Under the pieces are notes generated by a model. That model was not told the DNA's origin. It saw nothing but the letters and a program-made list of their open reading frames with translations, and searched no databases. This document shows, piece after piece, positions 18,537-27,338 of a stretch of DNA of 64,000 nt; the stretch's first letter is position 1; every line of letters begins with the position of its first letter. The position numbers were made by a program, and so were the translations under genes. Source of the stretch: DASPKM01 sp035628135 (GTDB taxonomy: Bacteria > Bacteroidota > Bacteroidia > Chitinophagales > Chitinophagaceae); NCBI GenBank assembly GCA_035628135.1, contig DASPKM010000002.1, positions 124,001 through 188,000 on the forward strand. The letters run 5' to 3'.

Positions 18537-19440
18537 TCCCCGGAAATTGATTTTCCAGGAAGGCATTCACACCCGAACGCCTGATCTGCTGGTCCCACGT
18601 CCACGACGAAAGATCAGGAAATGCGAAATCAAAGCCCTGGAGATTTTCCCACGCAAAGCCGGACAAATCATCGGAAAGAAAAAAATATCTTCCGCCGTAT
18701 TGTTGCTGAAAGCTCCGCACCCATTCATAATCCGAAGTAATAATGGGGATCCTGCACGCAGCATATTCCAGCAGCTTGGTAGACGTTTGCTGATTAAATG
18801 GATTTTTATCCGGCATAAAATTGATGGCAAACTTCGATTGACAGATCAGTTCGCGGATATGCGCGTGTTCAAGCGGGCCTTTAAAACTGATGTTGACATA
18901 GCCACGGTATTGATGTAGAAGATCATCGTAGTCCCTGGTCACTACCAACAGCATGCGGTTTTTTAAATTTCCCTCCGTGAACACATTCAGCAGTTCGTGA
19001 ATGCCCCGGTGTTTCCATTCGCCCACGTAAATAAAATCATACACTTTGGCGGGTGAGGGAATGTTGTCCAGCCAGGCGGCGGGCACACCCATATCCCTGA
19101 ATCCATAAGGCACATCATCCTTAAATGAAAATACCTGCTCCACATGCTGGTTCAGGAACAGGCGGTAATCGGGCCTGGCATTCACCCATCGTTTGTACAG
19201 GTTTTTCAATTCTGCCAGTGGTGGAACGGATGCTGAAGTGTATTCGTGGATCACCACCTGTTTCGGTAATTTTTTTTGATTGTCTGTCCCCATGAAATGC
19301 CAGGCAACGTCGGGCTTGAGCAATGCAAGCTCCTGAGGTTTTATTACTTCGCACGTGATACCTTTTGAGGAAAAATATTGCTGGTAAGCTGGAATTTCAG
19401 GCAGGAATGCCTGCTGGTGATGTATGAATGCTATGCGCAT
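18517..19440 (-). CDS. Putative GT-B glycosyltransferase
   Basis: The 307-aa protein starts at the ATG at 19440 (MRIAFIHHQQAFLPEIPAY). It has a degenerate GT-B layout: an N-terminal domain typical of glycosyltransferases that read a file-path-like substrate (KPDVAWHFMGTD) and a C-terminal donor half with DFIYVGEWKHRGIHELLNVF and FNQQTSTKLLEYAACRIPII, which parallels the nucleotide-sugar binding E of GT4 enzymes. It converges on the GT4 gene with a 20-bp overlap. Substrate unknown; a role in the same glycan pathway is inferred from position. Confidence 0.75.
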   Translation of the reverse strand: MRIAFIHHQQAFLPEIPAYQQYFSSKGITCEVIKPQELALLKPDVAWHFMGTDNQKKLPKQVVIHEYTSASVPPLAELKNLYKRWVNARPDYRLFLNQHVEQVFSFKDDVPYGFRDMGVPAAWLDNIPSPAKVYDFIYVGEWKHRGIHELLNVFTEGNLKNRMLLVVTRDYDDLLHQYRGYVNISFKGPLEHAHIRELICQSKFAINFMPDKNPFNQQTSTKLLEYAACRIPIITSDYEWVRSFQQQYGGRYFFLSDDLSGFAWENLQGFDFAFPDLSSWTWDQQIRRSGVNAFLENQFPGINLTAS

Positions 19441-19512
19441 GGCCTTATAAAGCTGCAAGATAAGGTTCAGTTGTGAGTGCAATCCACCCTCAACCATCCT
19501 CGAAATTAATCG

Positions 19513-19520
19513 TACTTTTG
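19513..19520 (+). promoter_or_regulatory. Possible -7 element (TACTTTTG) before purL
   Basis: TACTTTTG matches TAnnTTTG 27 bp upstream of the purL ATG. No TTG is seen at the -33 distance, so support is weak. Confidence 0.4.
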
Positions 19521-19546
19521 CGGCCCTACCTTACAAATAGTATTGC

Positions 19547-21778
19547 ATGGAAGTTACAGTCAAGACCGCCCGGCAACTCCGGTTAACCGAAGAAGAATTT
19601 GAACTCATTAAACAGAAACTAGGGCGCACCCCCAACTTCAATGAGCTCTGCGCATTCAGTGGCATGTGGAGCGAACATTGCAGTTACAAAAACTCTATCA
19701 AATGGCTGAAGACCCTGCCCCGTGAAGGCGGCAGGATGCTGGTTAAGGCAGGAGAAGAAAACGCCGGCCTTATGGACATGGGAGACGGATATGGGGTGGT
19801 GTTCAAGATTGAATCGCACAATCATCCGTCCGCCATCGAGCCCTTCCAGGGAGCGGCAACGGGCGTAGGTGGCATTCACCGCGATATTTTTACCATGGGA
19901 GCCAGGCCTATCGCCGCGCTTAATTCATTGCGCTTCGGCAGTTTGTCGGAACCCAAGACACAGCGACTGCTTTCCGGCGTGGTGCATGGCATTGGCCACT
20001 ATGGCAATTGCTTTGGCGTTCCCACGGTAGGCGGAGAAATTTATTTTGAAGAATGCTATCATACCAATCCGCTGGTAAATGCCATGAGCGTGGGCATCGT
20101 AAAAGCGGGTGAAACCATTTCAGCTACTGCTAAAGGAATCGGCAATCCCGTGTTCTTTGTAGGCAGTGCCACGGGTAAAGATGGAATAGGAGGGGCGTCC
20201 TTTGCCTCGGCCGATATTACGGAAGAAAGCGCCGAGGAATTGCCCGCCGTGCAGGTAGGCGATCCCTTCCAGGAGAAGAAATTGCTCGAGGCCTGCCTGG
20301 AAGTAATTCAAACAGGGGCGGTAGTAGGCATGCAGGACATGGGCGCCGCTGGAATTATCTGCTCTACTTCTGAAATGAGCGCTAAAGGCGAAGTTGGCAT
20401 GCGCATCGATTTAGACAAAGTGCCCACCCGCCAGAAGAACATGAAGGCCTGGGAACTTTTACTAAGCGAAAGCCAGGAGCGCATGCTGATGGTAGTAGAA
20501 AAAGGAAAAGAGCAATTGGTATTAAACGTATTCGATAAATGGGACCTTCCCTGCGCCGAGATCGGTGAGGTAACGGGCGATGGCATACTGCGTTTTTACA
20601 TGCATGGACAACTGGAAGCTGAAATTCCCGCGCATGAGCTGGTATTGGGCGGAGGCGCGCCGCAATACGACCGCGAGTTCCGCGAACCAGGTTATTTTGA
20701 AACCATCAGGTCGTTCAAAGCAGAAACGATTGCAGTTCCCAAAAACCTGCAAAAGGTAGCCGAGCAATTGGTGCAGGTACCGAACATAGCATCTAAAAAA
20801 TGGATCTATGTTCAATACGACAGCATGGTGGGCACGGCCAATTCATCTACCAATGAACCCAGTGATGCCGCGATCGTATTGGGCAAGCCGAGTGAAAAAG
20901 CGCTGGCGGTAACAACGGATTGCAACAGCCGGTATGTATTTGCCGATCCATATAAAGGCGCCATGATCGCAGTGGCCGAGGCCGCCCGCAACATTGTGTG
21001 CAGCGGCGGAGAACCCCTGGGTGTTACCAACTGCCTCAACTTCGGCAATCCCTATGATCCCGAAGTATATTATCAATTTACCCAGGCCATTAAAGGAATG
21101 GGCGATGCCTGCAGAAGGTTCAATACGCCTGTTACCGGCGGCAACGTGAGCTTTTACAATCAAAGCCCGGACGGGCCGGTGTATCCCACGCCAACCATCG
21201 GCATGGTAGGTTTGCTGGAACACGTAAATGATAAAATGACGTTGGATTATAAAGAGGCGGGAGATGTGATCTTTATGTTGGGCGCCAGCAGCAACGACAT
21301 CCATTCATCTGAATACCTGCATAAGATTCACCAGGTAGCCTACAGCCCTGCCCCGCATTTCGACCTGGACGAAGAGTTCAGGCTCCAGCAAAAGCTGGCG
21401 GAGCTTATCAGGAATAAAACAATAGTATCCGCACACGATGTAAGCGAAGGCGGCGTATTTATTGCACTTACTGAAAGTGGGTTCAATCGAGAGCTGGGTT
21501 ATGATATCACCACGAATAAATCTGTTAGAAAGGATGCCTTCTTGTTTGGCGAAGCGCAAAGCAGGGTGATCGTAACCGTTAAGCAGGACCAGGTGGCGGC
21601 ATTCAAAAAGCAGATTGGCAATCATGCTCATGAGCAGTTGGGAGTGGTAACCGATGGCGACGTTATTATCGATGGAGAGCACTGGGGGCATATTACCGAC
21701 TGGAAATTCAAATACGACAATGCCATTGGGGGCGTATTGGCCGGGCATGAACCGGAGGAGGCGCTGGTTGCGCTGTAA
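19547..21778 (+). CDS. purL: Phosphoribosylformylglycinamidine synthase subunit PurL (small type)
   Basis: The 743-aa length is that of the small PurL that works with separate PurS and PurQ; it converts FGAR and glutamine-derived ammonia to FGAM with ATP in purine synthesis. Signatures: CAFSGMWSEHCSYKNS near residue 35-50, AGEENAGLMDMGDGYGVVFK, ESHNHPSAIEPFQGAATGVG, and GGNVSFYN in the second half. Two AIRS-like halves are intact. A weak TAnnTTTG match (TACTTTTG, 19513-19520) lies 27 bp upstream. hldD begins 9 bp after the stop, so both are probably on one transcript. purQ and purS are not in the window. Confidence 0.97.
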   Translation: MEVTVKTARQLRLTEEEFELIKQKLGRTPNFNELCAFSGMWSEHCSYKNSIKWLKTLPREGGRMLVKAGEENAGLMDMGDGYGVVFKIESHNHPSAIEPFQGAATGVGGIHRDIFTMGARPIAALNSLRFGSLSEPKTQRLLSGVVHGIGHYGNCFGVPTVGGEIYFEECYHTNPLVNAMSVGIVKAGETISATAKGIGNPVFFVGSATGKDGIGGASFASADITEESAEELPAVQVGDPFQEKKLLEACLEVIQTGAVVGMQDMGAAGIICSTSEMSAKGEVGMRIDLDKVPTRQKNMKAWELLLSESQERMLMVVEKGKEQLVLNVFDKWDLPCAEIGEVTGDGILRFYMHGQLEAEIPAHELVLGGGAPQYDREFREPGYFETIRSFKAETIAVPKNLQKVAEQLVQVPNIASKKWIYVQYDSMVGTANSSTNEPSDAAIVLGKPSEKALAVTTDCNSRYVFADPYKGAMIAVAEAARNIVCSGGEPLGVTNCLNFGNPYDPEVYYQFTQAIKGMGDACRRFNTPVTGGNVSFYNQSPDGPVYPTPTIGMVGLLEHVNDKMTLDYKEAGDVIFMLGASSNDIHSSEYLHKIHQVAYSPAPHFDLDEEFRLQQKLAELIRNKTIVSAHDVSEGGVFIALTESGFNRELGYDITTNKSVRKDAFLFGEAQSRVIVTVKQDQVAAFKKQIGNHAHEQLGVVTDGDVIIDGEHWGHITDWKFKYDNAIGGVLAGHEPEEALVAL

Positions 21779-21787
21779 AATTGAGCG

Positions 21788-22768
21788 ATGGACAAAAATG
21801 CAAGCATAGTGGTAACCGGAGCGGCCGGCTTCATCGGCAGTTGCCTGGTGGGATACCTGAACCAGCACGGATTTGAAAATTTGGTGCTGGTGGATGAGTT
21901 TTCAAGAATGGACAAGGTGCCCAACCTCGACCACAAGCGATTCAGGCTGAAAGTGGAGCGCGACGGTTTCTTCGAATGGCTGTTCCGCGAAAAGCCGTCC
22001 ATCGACTTTGTATTTCATATCGGCGCCAGGACAGATACTACGGAGTTCGACTATGCCATTCACCAGAAACTGAACGTTGAGTACTCGCAGAAGCTTTGGA
22101 ATTACTGCGCTGTGCATGGTATTCCGCTGGTGTATGCTTCCTCCGCAGCAACCTATGGAGCAGGCGAGCAGGGATATGCAGACGACCATGATCTATGCCA
22201 TCGGTTGAAGCCCTTAAATGCTTATGGTGTTTCCAAGAATGAGTTTGATAAATGGGTGCTGCACCAGGTTTACCATCCGCCATTTTGGGCTGGATTGAAA
22301 TTCTTTAATGTATATGGCCCGAATGAATACCATAAAGGCCGCATGGCCAGCGTGATCTGGCATTCGTTCAACCAGGTTAAAAAAAGCGGCGAGGTTAAAC
22401 TGTTCAAATCGCACCGTCCCGATTTTGAAGATGGCAAACAACTCCGCGATTTTGTATATGTCAAAGACGTGCTTAGTGTTTGTTACTGGCTGATGCAACA
22501 CCGGCCTGCATCGGGCATTTACAATTTAGGCACCGGCACTGCCCGCACCTTCGATGATCTGGTGAAGGCCACGTTCGCCGGAATGGACCGGCCCGCGAAT
22601 ATTGTTTATATAGACATGCCCGAGGACATCCGCGACAAATACCAATACTTTACAGAGGCAAAAATGGACAAGCTTCGGAATGCCGGTTATACTTTGCCGT
22701 TCTATTCGCTCGAAGAGGGCATTGATGATTATGTCAGGAACTACCTGCGCAAGGAAACTTACTACTGA
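21788..22768 (+). CDS. hldD: ADP-L-glycero-D-manno-heptose 6-epimerase
   Basis: The 326-aa protein is an extended short-chain dehydrogenase that epimerises ADP-D,D-heptose to the L,D form for lipopolysaccharide core assembly. The NAD(P)-binding motif VTGAAGFIGSCLVGYL is at residues ~8-23, the catalytic Ser/Thr region is VYASSAATYGAG, and the Tyr-Lys pair lies in NAYGVSKNEFD. KFFNVYGPNEYHKGRMAS is characteristic of HldD/RfaD. It follows purL by 9 bp, an unusual pairing of purine synthesis with LPS precursor supply that probably reflects co-transcription only. A repeat array follows its 3' end. Confidence 0.95.
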   Translation: MDKNASIVVTGAAGFIGSCLVGYLNQHGFENLVLVDEFSRMDKVPNLDHKRFRLKVERDGFFEWLFREKPSIDFVFHIGARTDTTEFDYAIHQKLNVEYSQKLWNYCAVHGIPLVYASSAATYGAGEQGYADDHDLCHRLKPLNAYGVSKNEFDKWVLHQVYHPPFWAGLKFFNVYGPNEYHKGRMASVIWHSFNQVKKSGEVKLFKSHRPDFEDGKQLRDFVYVKDVLSVCYWLMQHRPASGIYNLGTGTARTFDDLVKATFAGMDRPANIVYIDMPEDIRDKYQYFTEAKMDKLRNAGYTLPFYSLEEGIDDYVRNYLRKETYY

Positions 22769-22878
22769 AGCACGAGTTGACTCAAAATCAATGTGGATAA
22801 CCTTGTGTACAACCCGTTAAGAAGTACAACAACAAAAATTTGGAAATCGTATTACGGGGGGTGTATCTTCCATTCAGA

Positions 22879-22900
22879 GATTAATACTTCGGTATTAGTC
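22879..22900 (+). ncRNA. Perfect UUCG-tetraloop stem-loop at the head of the array
   Basis: Arms GATTAATAC and GTATTAGTC (9 bp with one G-T pair) close on C-TTCG-G, the exceptionally stable RNA tetraloop. The sequence is a diverged relative of the GTAC-TTCG-GTAC hairpins that open each 160-bp repeat, and two weaker relatives lie at about 22909-22927 and 22939-22957. That the stem persists while its bases differ argues for a structured RNA. Confidence 0.5.
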
Positions 22901-22992
22901 TTGAAGAGCGGGACCGGTACTAATCTGTAACAGGAAAAGTAATTCGGTACTGATCTTAATAAAGAGGAGTACTTCGGTACGAATCTTTATCG

Positions 22993-23043
22993 GAAAGCAC
23001 CAGGGTTAGTAAGTGATTACCATTTCTCTGATGCTTTCTTTTT
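22993..23043 (+). terminator. Terminator-like hairpin, repeat copy 1
   Basis: GAAAGCA (22993-22999) pairs with TGCTTTC (23032-23038), and CAGGG with CTCTG inside, followed by TTTTT. It is the first hairpin with a T-run after hldD and could end its transcript. Confidence 0.6.
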
Positions 23044-23152
23044 CTCGAAAAAGTTCTTTTAAGATAAAGGCCGGATTTTGGTGCATCTCTGTCAAAGGAG
23101 AGCGCACTTGATGATGGCCCTAAAGAGTCGTACTCCGGTACGAATCTTTCAG

Positions 23153-23205
23153 GAAAGCACAGGGGTTAGTAAGTAATTATTGTTCTCTGATGCTTTCTTT
23201 TTTTT
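23153..23205 (+). terminator. Terminator-like hairpin, repeat copy 2
   Basis: The same stem as copy 1 (23153-23159 with 23191-23197) with a bulged A, followed by a run of at least eight T. Confidence 0.6.
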
Positions 23206-23312
23206 CGAATCACCATCGACAAAATATAGATCGGGATTAGGTGCATCTCTGTCAAAGGAGAGCGCACTTAAGAACGGTCTTAAAGAGGAGTACTTCGGTA
23301 CGAATCTTTTAA

Positions 23313-23367
23313 GGAAGCACCAGGGTTAGTAAGTAATTACCATTTCTCTGATGCTTTCTTTTTTTAT
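23313..23367 (+). terminator. Terminator-like hairpin, repeat copy 3
   Basis: GGAAGCA (23313-23319) pairs with TGCTTTC (23352-23358) through one G-T pair, then a T-run. It abuts the 3' end of the convergent S8 gene at 23386. Confidence 0.6.
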
Positions 23368-23385
23368 TATACCCTGTCTCCCCAT

Positions 23386-26247
23386 TCATCGTCCAATCAC
23401 CACCTTCGCCCTGAACACCGCTTTATCATCTTTTATCACGGTGATGAAGTACAAGCCCTTTTTCAAATTAAAAGTGCTGATGGCCACTAACAGGTCCTGG
23501 TGCGGTTCGTCCTTCACCAGCCTGCCGGTGGCATCGTGCATCTGTACCCGGATAGGCAATGGTTCCTGCTGCAATATTTTAAAGCCGCCACTTATAGATG
23601 CGGGATTGGGATACACCAGGTAAGCATGCGTATCCAGGAAATACACCACCTCGATGTTGCTGTAAATAAGCCTGCCATCCTGCAATTGCAGTGCAATGCG
23701 GTAATTATTGATGCCCTGCGTTGGGAAAGCATCCGTAAAATCGAAGGCAAGGCCCGCGGGGCTGTCGATCATTTGTATCGTGGTAAAGGCATTGGTGGGG
23801 GATCGCTGCAGTAATATTTTAGCTACCCGGTATATCGATCCCAGTTGCAGTTGCAACCGCACCTGGCTTCCATCCACCTGTGCCAGGAAGGTCCTGAAAT
23901 AACAATCCACACCCTGCGTGGCATAATCGAAAGTATATGCCTTGATGCCTTCCCTGGCGCCAACAATCGGCGCAATGGTAAATTGGCGCGGGCTGTTCGC
24001 GTTTTTTGCGGCTATGTAAAAGCTATCTGTCGTAACGGTAACCGGCTCAAGGAACTTGCTACCGCGCTGGTATACCCGGAAACTGCTTACACCCCCGGGC
24101 TTGTTCCAATAAAAAAGAAATGAATCGGGGCAATTGAATCCTACCTGCGTATTGATCAATTTTGATATTACAAAAGTGTCCGTTGCATAGTTGTTGCCTC
24201 CCACGATCATCCGCAACAAAGCAGCGGAGAATGTGTCGGGCGCATTCCAGCGTATATATTTTTTCGAAAGGTCTACATTCGAAGCTATTGTTTGCCATGC
24301 GCCGCCGTTGGCAATATTGTATTGCAGCGTGCCTGTGGCGCCCGCGGCAAAGTTGGAATGCCAGCGGGTCATGACCGCGGTTCCACCAATTACGGGGTCG
24401 GCGGTCATCGGATACATCCATTGAAAAGTATTGGCCGTGTCTGTATGCCAGGCGATAAAATATTGTTGGCCCGCGGTAGTAACGCGGTTGCCTTTAATGG
24501 TGATGGCGTAATTACCGGGCAAAGGATTTTGCAGCGTGATCTGTTCCAAATTGTTCAATGTGTCTCTTCCGCGGACGGCAGGTAATTGCAATGAATCCTT
24601 ATGTGGAAAGCTGCTAAGGATCCATGGATGCCAGGTTTGGCCCGATGGCACGTGCGCCAGTTCCATATCGAGATCATTTACCAGCGCCTTGTTAGCATTG
24701 GCCTGTGCCGCGGGGTCTGTCCAACCCAGTGTAAGCTTCAATGAGCTTATGCCTGGTCCGATATTGAGCTGGAAGGTTTGTACATTGCCATTGTGGATGT
24801 TTTCCTGGAAATAATGTGATTGACGGATGGAGCTTATCGCCCGGTATGCGTTGGCATTTCCATAGCCTGAGATAAAATCGGGCCCTGCGGGCCCTACCTC
24901 ATCCGCAGTGTTGATCAGGATGGTCTTCACCAGCGCGGCGGGCGGCACCGAATCGTTATGCAGTTGACGATAGGCATGTTGCATTAAAAGACTGATACCT
25001 GAAACTATGGCTGCCGCGCCGGAGCTGCCATCCTGGCCGAAAGCCACCAACTCTGGTTTGATCCTTCCGTCGTATGCGGGTCCCCGTGAGCTTGGGGGTT
25101 CCACGTTTCCAACGGAGTCGATGGCACCTATAACCAATATGTTCTTGGCCATTTTAAAGCTGCCGGTAAGATTCGCGACCCCGGTGAGGCCTGCATACGG
25201 CCCGGCAGACGCCTGTGTACCTGAATTACCGGCAGAAAATACATGCATCAGCACCGGGTTGTCAGCAACCAGCGCATCATAGGCGGCAGCGTCGGTACCG
25301 TAAAAATTTTCTATGCCCGTACCGTACGAATGATTTTGCACCGTGATGCCCTGTGTGCTATAAAACGGGGCGGGTTCCGGCATCAGGTTGGCAAAGCTGG
25401 CTGATTGCAAACCGGCTTTTGGCGCAGCGCCTTTGCCGTCGTAAAATGAATTGCCTGCGCCCGCGATCATGGTGGCCATAATCGTGGCATGGCCGCTGGT
25501 AGCAGCGGCAGCAATGCCGCTGTTCACAACCCTTCCTTTCAGGTCAGTGTCATTACTATCGAAACGGTTTTCTTTAACAGACACCATCAATCCTTCGCCG
25601 GTGATGCCTGGAAAATAATGATGTGCTGTATTGATGGCATTCACGCCCAGGTCGAACCCGCTTACCGATAATTCTTCTTTCGCCATTCTATCACCGATGT
25701 CGGCAAAAACCAATTGCTCCCAATTCAGCAACTCATCCAATACGGATGGATCTTTTAGTTCAACCAGCAAAGCATGCTGGTGAACGCTTTGCCGCAATAC
25801 CACTATTCTTTTACCGAATGACTGGAGAAAATGCTCGTGGTTGCTAACGTATATCAATAGCCTATTCGGGTGTTTTTTTTGTTTGATCCTGCTCAATAGG
25901 GCAGGAGAGCGCTTCCAGGCATTGCCGGCGGGCACCAGGTAACGGAACATCCTGTAACCGGGCGAAGAAATTACCGCTGAGTTCAATTGTATAATGGCAT
26001 GTTGCGGCGATAACTGTCTTAGTACGATAAATGCAAGCGGATTGTGTTGGCGGAAGCTAGCGGCATCGCCGGCTGCCAGGTAAATGCCCGGCACGTCCTG
26101 CACGATGGTTGTGTCTCCCGCAGTTTCTATCATCCGGGCAAAACGGGGATGTGCATAATCTTCAATGATCGCTTTATCGGGTTGGATTTGGGATAAGGCA
26201 ATAAAGGGAAATGCACAGGTCAGCACAATAACACCAAGTATTCTCAT
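23386..26247 (-). CDS. S8-like serine protease with T9SS sorting domain
   Basis: The 953-aa secreted protein has a signal peptide (residues ~1-19), a subtilisin-like domain at ~210-480 and a C-terminal T9SS sorting domain in the last ~85 residues (YPNPASISGGFKI ... GLYFITVI). The His is in SGHATIMATMIAG (H253), the oxyanion Asn in FSAGNSG (N341) and the nucleophile Ser in DGSSGAAAIVSG (S409). Where subtilisins have the catalytic Asp (DTG), this protein reads VSVKENRFD, so the aligned residue is Glu226 with Asp230 close by. After the protease domain come beta-sandwich and fibronectin-like regions. It is predicted to be exported and anchored or released by T9SS. It stands alone on the minus strand. 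Confidence 0.88.
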   Translation of the reverse strand: MRILGVIVLTCAFPFIALSQIQPDKAIIEDYAHPRFARMIETAGDTTIVQDVPGIYLAAGDAASFRQHNPLAFIVLRQLSPQHAIIQLNSAVISSPGYRMFRYLVPAGNAWKRSPALLSRIKQKKHPNRLLIYVSNHEHFLQSFGKRIVVLRQSVHQHALLVELKDPSVLDELLNWEQLVFADIGDRMAKEELSVSGFDLGVNAINTAHHYFPGITGEGLMVSVKENRFDSNDTDLKGRVVNSGIAAAATSGHATIMATMIAGAGNSFYDGKGAAPKAGLQSASFANLMPEPAPFYSTQGITVQNHSYGTGIENFYGTDAAAYDALVADNPVLMHVFSAGNSGTQASAGPYAGLTGVANLTGSFKMAKNILVIGAIDSVGNVEPPSSRGPAYDGRIKPELVAFGQDGSSGAAAIVSGISLLMQHAYRQLHNDSVPPAALVKTILINTADEVGPAGPDFISGYGNANAYRAISSIRQSHYFQENIHNGNVQTFQLNIGPGISSLKLTLGWTDPAAQANANKALVNDLDMELAHVPSGQTWHPWILSSFPHKDSLQLPAVRGRDTLNNLEQITLQNPLPGNYAITIKGNRVTTAGQQYFIAWHTDTANTFQWMYPMTADPVIGGTAVMTRWHSNFAAGATGTLQYNIANGGAWQTIASNVDLSKKYIRWNAPDTFSAALLRMIVGGNNYATDTFVISKLINTQVGFNCPDSFLFYWNKPGGVSSFRVYQRGSKFLEPVTVTTDSFYIAAKNANSPRQFTIAPIVGAREGIKAYTFDYATQGVDCYFRTFLAQVDGSQVRLQLQLGSIYRVAKILLQRSPTNAFTTIQMIDSPAGLAFDFTDAFPTQGINNYRIALQLQDGRLIYSNIEVVYFLDTHAYLVYPNPASISGGFKILQQEPLPIRVQMHDATGRLVKDEPHQDLLVAISTFNLKKGLYFITVIKDDKAVFRAKVVIGR

Positions 26248-26469
26248 GAGCTGGCTTGAAAACTAAAAATAATAAAACACATTAACATGAATGCATTTTT
26301 GCAGATAACTGTAATTGTCTGCCGATTGTCAAAAGAATTGATTAAACCGCTGTTCTGCAACATTGTTGCTTAAATAGGATTTGTTAAAATATGTTAAATC
26401 GTATATTACGAGATTGAATTCGGCAACATCCCTATTTAAATTTTTTCTGCTAATTAAAACCTACTTGAC

Positions 26470-27255
26470 ATGAGAAAAACAATTAAGCCTTTACTTATCC
26501 TATTTGCAGTAATTACAGCCGTATCCTGTAAAAAAGATTCAGCTCCTGCGCAAGACCAAATTTCGCAGGACGTGCTGGATAAAGTATATGCACTTGGCTT
26601 CACCAATAAGAATGTACAGGTTACCGAGGGTGGTTACATAGTAGAAGGTGACATATTCCTTTCTGAAGAAGATCTGAACAGCAAGCCTGCAATGCAGTTT
26701 CTCCGTGTGGGGACCGAAGAACAATACCGCACTTTTAACCTGGTAACGGCATTGCCCCGCACTATCAGGGTGAGCATTTCAAACAGGCTTCCCGTATCGT
26801 ACGTTGCCGCCCTCGATGAGGCCCTGGCACGTTATAATGCGCTTGGCATGCTGATTACTTTCCAAAGGGTTTCATCTGGTGCAGACATCAACGTTGTAAA
26901 AGGCAATGGCAATTTTCTTGCATCTGCGGGCTTCCCCACTTCCTCGGGCGATCCTTACAGCCAGGTGAAAGTAAATTCCAATGCTATCGGTAATCAACCG
27001 CAAGCTACCGTTGCAACCATTCTCGCGCACGAGATCGGCCATTGCATTGGTTTCCGTCACACAGATTACATGAACCGCGCATACAGCTGCGGCGGACAGG
27101 CAGTAAACGAAGGTTCCGGTTCGGTAGGAGCTGTTCATATTCCCGGTACGCCTACTGGTCCCGATCCCAATTCATGGATGCTGTCCTGCATTGGGTCCGG
27201 CCAGAACCGTCCGTTCAACAACAACGACAGAGCTGCATTGCTCTTCCTGTATTAA
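26470..27255 (+). CDS. M57 (HEIGH) zinc metalloprotease lipoprotein
   Basis: The 261-aa protein has a lipoprotein signal ending in AVSCKK (Cys20), so it is likely membrane anchored. The zinc site HEIGHCIGFRHTDYM near residue ~190 fits HExxHxxGxxH, the gluzincin/metzincin pattern of peptidase family M57. The preceding region PRTIRVSISNRLPVSYVAAL resembles the family's N-terminal part. It runs divergently from the S8 gene across a 222-bp AT-rich spacer that holds no other gene. A strong terminator follows at 27278-27305. Confidence 0.9.
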   Translation: MRKTIKPLLILFAVITAVSCKKDSAPAQDQISQDVLDKVYALGFTNKNVQVTEGGYIVEGDIFLSEEDLNSKPAMQFLRVGTEEQYRTFNLVTALPRTIRVSISNRLPVSYVAALDEALARYNALGMLITFQRVSSGADINVVKGNGNFLASAGFPTSSGDPYSQVKVNSNAIGNQPQATVATILAHEIGHCIGFRHTDYMNRAYSCGGQAVNEGSGSVGAVHIPGTPTGPDPNSWMLSCIGSGQNRPFNNNDRAALLFLY

Positions 27256-27277
27256 ACAATTATCAGAGATGTTGCTG

Positions 27278-27305
27278 AAAGAACCCCGCCGGTGCGGGGT
27301 TCTTT
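27278..27305 (+). terminator. Intrinsic terminator after M57 gene
   Basis: AAAGAACCCCGC and GCGGGGTTCTTT form a 12-bp perfect stem with loop CGGT, followed by TTTT. It separates the M57 transcript from proC, 33 bp further on. Confidence 0.92.
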
Positions 27306-27338
27306 TTTTGGCTATATTTAAAACAATAAATCCATCAA

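Larger units (their letters stand above)
22959..23370 (+). repeat. Array of three ~160-bp structured non-coding repeats
   Basis: Three copies begin at about 22959, 23121 and 23281. Each has (1) a GTAC-TTCG/TCCG-GTAC hairpin, (2) AATCTTT, and (3) a long hairpin built from GAAAGCA and TGCTTTC with an inner CAGGG-CTCTG pairing, followed by a T-run. Copies 1-2 and 2-3 are separated by a spacer with an identical 27-nt block (23081-23107 and 23241-23267) whose ends GTGC and GCAC pair. Copy 3 keeps the outer stem through a G-T pair. No conserved reading frame spans the copies. It lies between convergent hldD and the S8 gene, so it may be a 3' UTR, a set of terminators or a small RNA array; function unknown. 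Confidence 0.7.

Noticed and set aside
23111..23176. 21-aa mini-ORF in the repeat array
   Set aside because: Not conserved in the other copies (copy 3 has no ATG and an early stop), so it is not listed as a gene; mentioned only as a possible attenuator.
22959..23370. CRISPR array
   Set aside because: Three copies of ~160 bp with internal hairpins and T-runs do not fit short direct repeats with uniform unique spacers, and no cas gene is near.
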